Source: CAYPZU01 sp964415395
GTDB lineage: Bacteria > Chlamydiota > Chlamydiia > Chlamydiales > SM23-39
DNA length: 39,959 nt
Direction of reading: 5' to 3'
Assembly (NCBI GenBank): GCA_964415395.1
Contig: CAYPZU010000012.1
Span: 1-39,959, forward strand
The translations under genes were made by a program, and so were the position numbers. How positions within the stretch are numbered: the stretch's first letter is position 1; each line of letters starts with the position of its first letter. Below, in pieces: positions 38,682 through 39,959 of this stretch. Below the pieces are notes generated by a model. The model was not told the DNA's origin. It was given only the letters and a program-made list of their open reading frames with translations, and did not search any database.

Positions 38682-39959
38682 ATGGCTGCAGCGCTCAACG
38701 ACATCTATAACCGGTCCGCCCGGCTCATCGAGGCTTTTACTCACGAAGAACCTTTCGATCCCGTTCGCGGACTCGGGGACATCGTCAGGATTTCGGAGGA
38801 GCTTCTCCCCTTTGTGGTCAATCAGAGGGGGCTATCCGTTGCCGATCGGCGGATCGTACAACTGACTTTGCAGGAATTGGATCAGGCGCGGACCTGGATC
38901 CAGAATAATATACCTGCAGCACCCCTCCCGGAAGGAAGGATAGGCGGAGGGGCGGCTGTTGCGGCACCCCGTCCGGCTGAAAGGAGGCAGGGTCGCCCGG
39001 AAGGAACGCTTTTGGAAAGAGCCGCCCGGAAAGTGCTGCAGGTCGCAGGTTGGTTTTTCCGCGCATGGAGCCATTTTATCAATGCGATTTGCTGCCGGCG
39101 GACGCCTGAGGCGCGCAGAATCATCGCGCCTCCCAGAGTTGGCCAAAGACCTCCTCCTGTTGCCGTGCCCGCAGCACCCCCTCCTGCGCAACCTGAGCCT
39201 GCGCCGGCAGCGGCTGCTCCCGAGGCTCCGGCTCCTGCAGCGGCTGCGCCTGCTCCAGCGGCAGCTATCCCAGCTCCTTTGCCGGAGATCGACGCCGCTG
39301 GCCGGATCGCCGCGCTGCCCATTTTGCCAGGCATGCAAAAACAGGCGGCAGGGGAGTACCGGGGAACTTTCAACATCGACGGGACGCCGGAAAACCTCGG
39401 CGGTGTCAATAGGGGAGAGGCAGCCCACTCTTTCTGCGCGCTCAACTTTGTGCGGAGGCTATGGCAGCTTGCAAGGGAAAACAGGGCGATGGGAGACAAT
39501 CCGGAGACGCGCGCTTTTATCGATGCGGCGGTGCAGGAAGGAGTTCGCTTGCGCTCTCAATTTGCGGCTTTGCCTGATTTGACTCAGCCGGTTGCGATTC
39601 CCGAAGCCTGGGCAGAATCGTTTCCGGAGCTCCTCTTTTTCGCTCATTACGAAAGAATGGAGAATAAGATCGAAAATCAGGGCGGGGACAACGGAAGAAG
39701 ATCCTACCGCGAAGAAATCAACCGCCTCTACGCTGCTGCGGCAAGACCCGAGAATCCAGCCCGCATGTTGGGCGCAGTCTTCCAGAAAGAAGATCAAATC
39801 CACGGCCTATTCGTCGATTTGCGAAACAATAACCCCCGCCTCTATCATTTCGATCCTACAGGAGATGCAGCAGGAAACGCTGTGATCCGGGTGTTCGATA
39901 ATCCCCACCCATTTGCCGCCTACCTCGTCAACATCGCTCCTTTCGTTGCGGGGAACGCC
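38682..39959 (+). CDS. Effector-like protein with intact C-terminal Cys-His-Asp domain (paralog C), partial
   Basis: From ATG 38682 (GAGGA six bases upstream) the frame is open to the window end: 426 codons, with few residues missing by comparison to paralog B. It has a helical N-terminal domain, a helix with a Cys patch (HFINAICCRRTPEARR) near 142, an Ala/Pro linker (about 160-215), and a C-terminal domain. The domain shows Cys252 (AAHSFCALNFVRRLW), His374 (QIHGLFVDL) and Asp391 (YHFDPTGD). The order Cys, then His, then Asp 17 residues later on the next strand is that of papain-like (clan CA) peptidases and deubiquitinases. A secreted cysteine protease or transferase is a reasonable guess; no family is assigned. 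Confidence 0.7.
   Translation, partial: MAAALNDIYNRSARLIEAFTHEEPFDPVRGLGDIVRISEELLPFVVNQRGLSVADRRIVQLTLQELDQARTWIQNNIPAAPLPEGRIGGGAAVAAPRPAERRQGRPEGTLLERAARKVLQVAGWFFRAWSHFINAICCRRTPEARRIIAPPRVGQRPPPVAVPAAPPPAQPEPAPAAAAPEAPAPAAAAPAPAAAIPAPLPEIDAAGRIAALPILPGMQKQAAGEYRGTFNIDGTPENLGGVNRGEAAHSFCALNFVRRLWQLARENRAMGDNPETRAFIDAAVQEGVRLRSQFAALPDLTQPVAIPEAWAESFPELLFFAHYERMENKIENQGGDNGRRSYREEINRLYAAAARPENPARMLGAVFQKEDQIHGLFVDLRNNNPRLYHFDPTGDAAGNAVIRVFDNPHPFAAYLVNIAPFVAGNA

Overview
The window is about 40 kb of moderately GC-rich DNA with AT-rich intergenic islands. It reads as an environmental member of the Chlamydiota (Parachlamydiales-like), though this rests on gene content and not on a marker gene. 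The supporting genes are a TyrP-type aromatic amino acid permease, a SodiT-type dicarboxylate carrier, bacterial SET-domain methyltransferases, several effector-like proteins with proline-rich linkers or paired hydrophobic segments, and a SopB/IpgD-like phosphatase. A run of ten N at 20133-20142 marks a scaffold join, so the sequence is probably a draft or metagenome assembly.

Left part (1-13 kb): the 3' end of an unknown gene, a small unknown protein, an RDD membrane protein, and a large ADP-forming acyl-CoA synthetase/GNAT fusion of the Pat type. Then come a minus-strand pair (MFS carrier, receptor-type adenylate cyclase), a plus-strand pair (amino acid permease, aldo/keto reductase), a gene broken by one amber codon, a DASS carrier and a hotdog thioesterase.

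Middle part (13-27 kb): a secreted EEP-family hydrolase and three tandem small secreted proteins built on a shared Tyr/Trp/Gly motif. A stand-alone KdpC-like protein, a SulP transporter with STAS domain and a DJ-1/PfpI hydrolase follow. Next are an adenylate kinase with an apparent signal peptide, an OsmC protein overlapping a BamE-like lipoprotein, and the small gene interrupted by the scaffold gap. The glycerol operon glpK-glpD, two translationally coupled SET proteins (the first with ankyrin repeats), a double-PspC protein, an outer-membrane barrel and an RlmB-like rRNA methyltransferase complete this part.

Right part (27.3-40 kb): a host-interaction island. A roughly 750-bp element bounded by 85-nt inverted repeats carries an Inc-like two-hydrophobic-segment protein. 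It is followed by a small acidic protein under a textbook-consensus promoter, a 720-residue protein with a SopB/IpgD-like Cx5R motif and C-terminal membrane segments, a small helical protein with palindromes at its start, and a proline/acid-rich membrane-tailed protein. Three paralogous proteins with Ala/Pro linkers share a C-terminal papain-like domain. One member keeps a candidate Cys-His-Asp triad, the others have lost parts of it. tyrP sits between the first and second paralogs.

Together the metabolic genes suggest import of amino acids, dicarboxylates, anions and glycerol from a host, with cAMP signalling and chromatin- or phosphoinositide-directed effectors. The functions in the island are inferred from motifs only.
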